The notes under the pieces were generated by a model. It saw nothing but the letters and a program-made list of their open reading frames with translations, was not told where the DNA came from and made no database searches. Shown piece by piece: positions 60,723-60,816 of a stretch of DNA of 60,816 nt; the stretch's first letter is position 1, and each line of letters begins with the position of its first letter. This DNA comes from an uncultured Collinsella sp. GTDB taxonomy: Bacteria; Actinomycetota; Coriobacteriia; Coriobacteriales; Coriobacteriaceae. The position numbers and the translations under genes are program-made. The DNA is taken from assembly GCA_902492235.1 (NCBI GenBank), contig CABUKS010000014.1, positions 1 through 60,816 on the forward strand, in the 5' to 3' direction.

Positions 60723-60816
60723 TGAACTGCGCCCCAAATCTTGGACGCCCTAAATAGCGACTAGGCCGCGAGGGCCTGATTCCGGAACTCCTCCGGGGTC
60801 AGGCCCTTCAATCTTA
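60723..60816 (-). mobile_element. End of an IS3-like insertion sequence (right window edge)
   Basis: The element starts TGAACTGCGCCCC at 60723 and shares about 42 bp, inverted, with the left window edge. It contains the last codons of a transposase on the minus strand. The rest lies outside the window. Confidence 0.8.
60761..60816 (-). CDS. IS3-family transposase, C-terminal fragment (runs off the window)
   Basis: Minus-strand reading gives RLKGLTPEEFRNQALAA then stop. This is the usual tail of IS3-family integrase-core transposases (LKGMTPxEYR). It is cut by the window edge, so whether the full gene is intact is unknown. Confidence 0.75.
   Translation of the reverse strand, partial: RLKGLTPEEFRNQALAA

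Overview
The window is chromosomal DNA of a GC-rich actinobacterium of the Coriobacteriia, most like Collinsella. I infer this from protein sequence style, a clostridial-type FASII operon (FabK, FabZ, fused AccDA) beside actinobacterial-looking RNA polymerase and ribosomal proteins, and TTG/GTG starts on ribosomal genes. No plasmid or phage genes are visible. Both window ends lie inside ends of an IS3-like insertion sequence, so the window is probably a contig that stops at repeated IS copies.

Layout. 1-9.7 kb: a wall-anchored 5'-nucleotidase, a TrpXYZ-like ABC importer, a WYL-type regulator, asnS, a PTS EIIA protein (all minus strand) and an alpha/beta hydrolase. 9.7-17.9 kb: an intergenic 62-bp palindromic array, a fused FeoA-FeoB iron transporter, an MFS exporter, a GH13 amylase-family enzyme, a hypoxanthine-DNA glycosylase, an unknown protein and an aminotransferase. 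18-34.5 kb: an information-processing block, L10 leader-rplJ-rplL, galU, rpoB-rpoC, an ECF sigma/anti-sigma pair, and rpsL-rpsG-fusA-rpsJ. 34.6-44.7 kb: birA, divergent from a complete FASII/acetyl-CoA carboxylase operon (fabH-acpP-fabK-fabD-fabG-fabF-accB-fabZ-accC-accDA). BirA biotinylates AccB from this operon. 44.7-47.9 kb: an orphan PTS EIIC, a cation diffusion facilitator and a histidine phosphatase. 48.2-54.2 kb: rplC-rplD-rplW-rplB-rpsS-rplV-rpsC-rplP-rpmC-rpsQ-rplN-rplX, ending at a terminator. 54.6-60.7 kb: an oxidoreductase with a DeoR regulator, an RluA pseudouridine synthase, a U32 protease-family protein and RidA.

The coding content is mostly ordinary. The unusual content is between the genes. 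At least five families of palindromic repeats occur here: (A) hairpins with covarying stems and a constant CCTGTCCC core; (B) about 20-bp conserved arms with variable loops; (C) a 62-bp-period array; (D) TCTGTAACA palindromes; (E) two 137-204 bp foldback elements that share a small core but carry perfect, mutually unrelated arms. Each E element sits just upstream of a ribosomal-protein promoter and just downstream of a gene with shifted codon use. Other points are an alpha-CTD-like domain at the C-terminus of RpoC, a fragmented S10/spc gene cluster, and a 25-bp element shared upstream of rplC and rplB. All assignments come from reading the sequence, without database searches.
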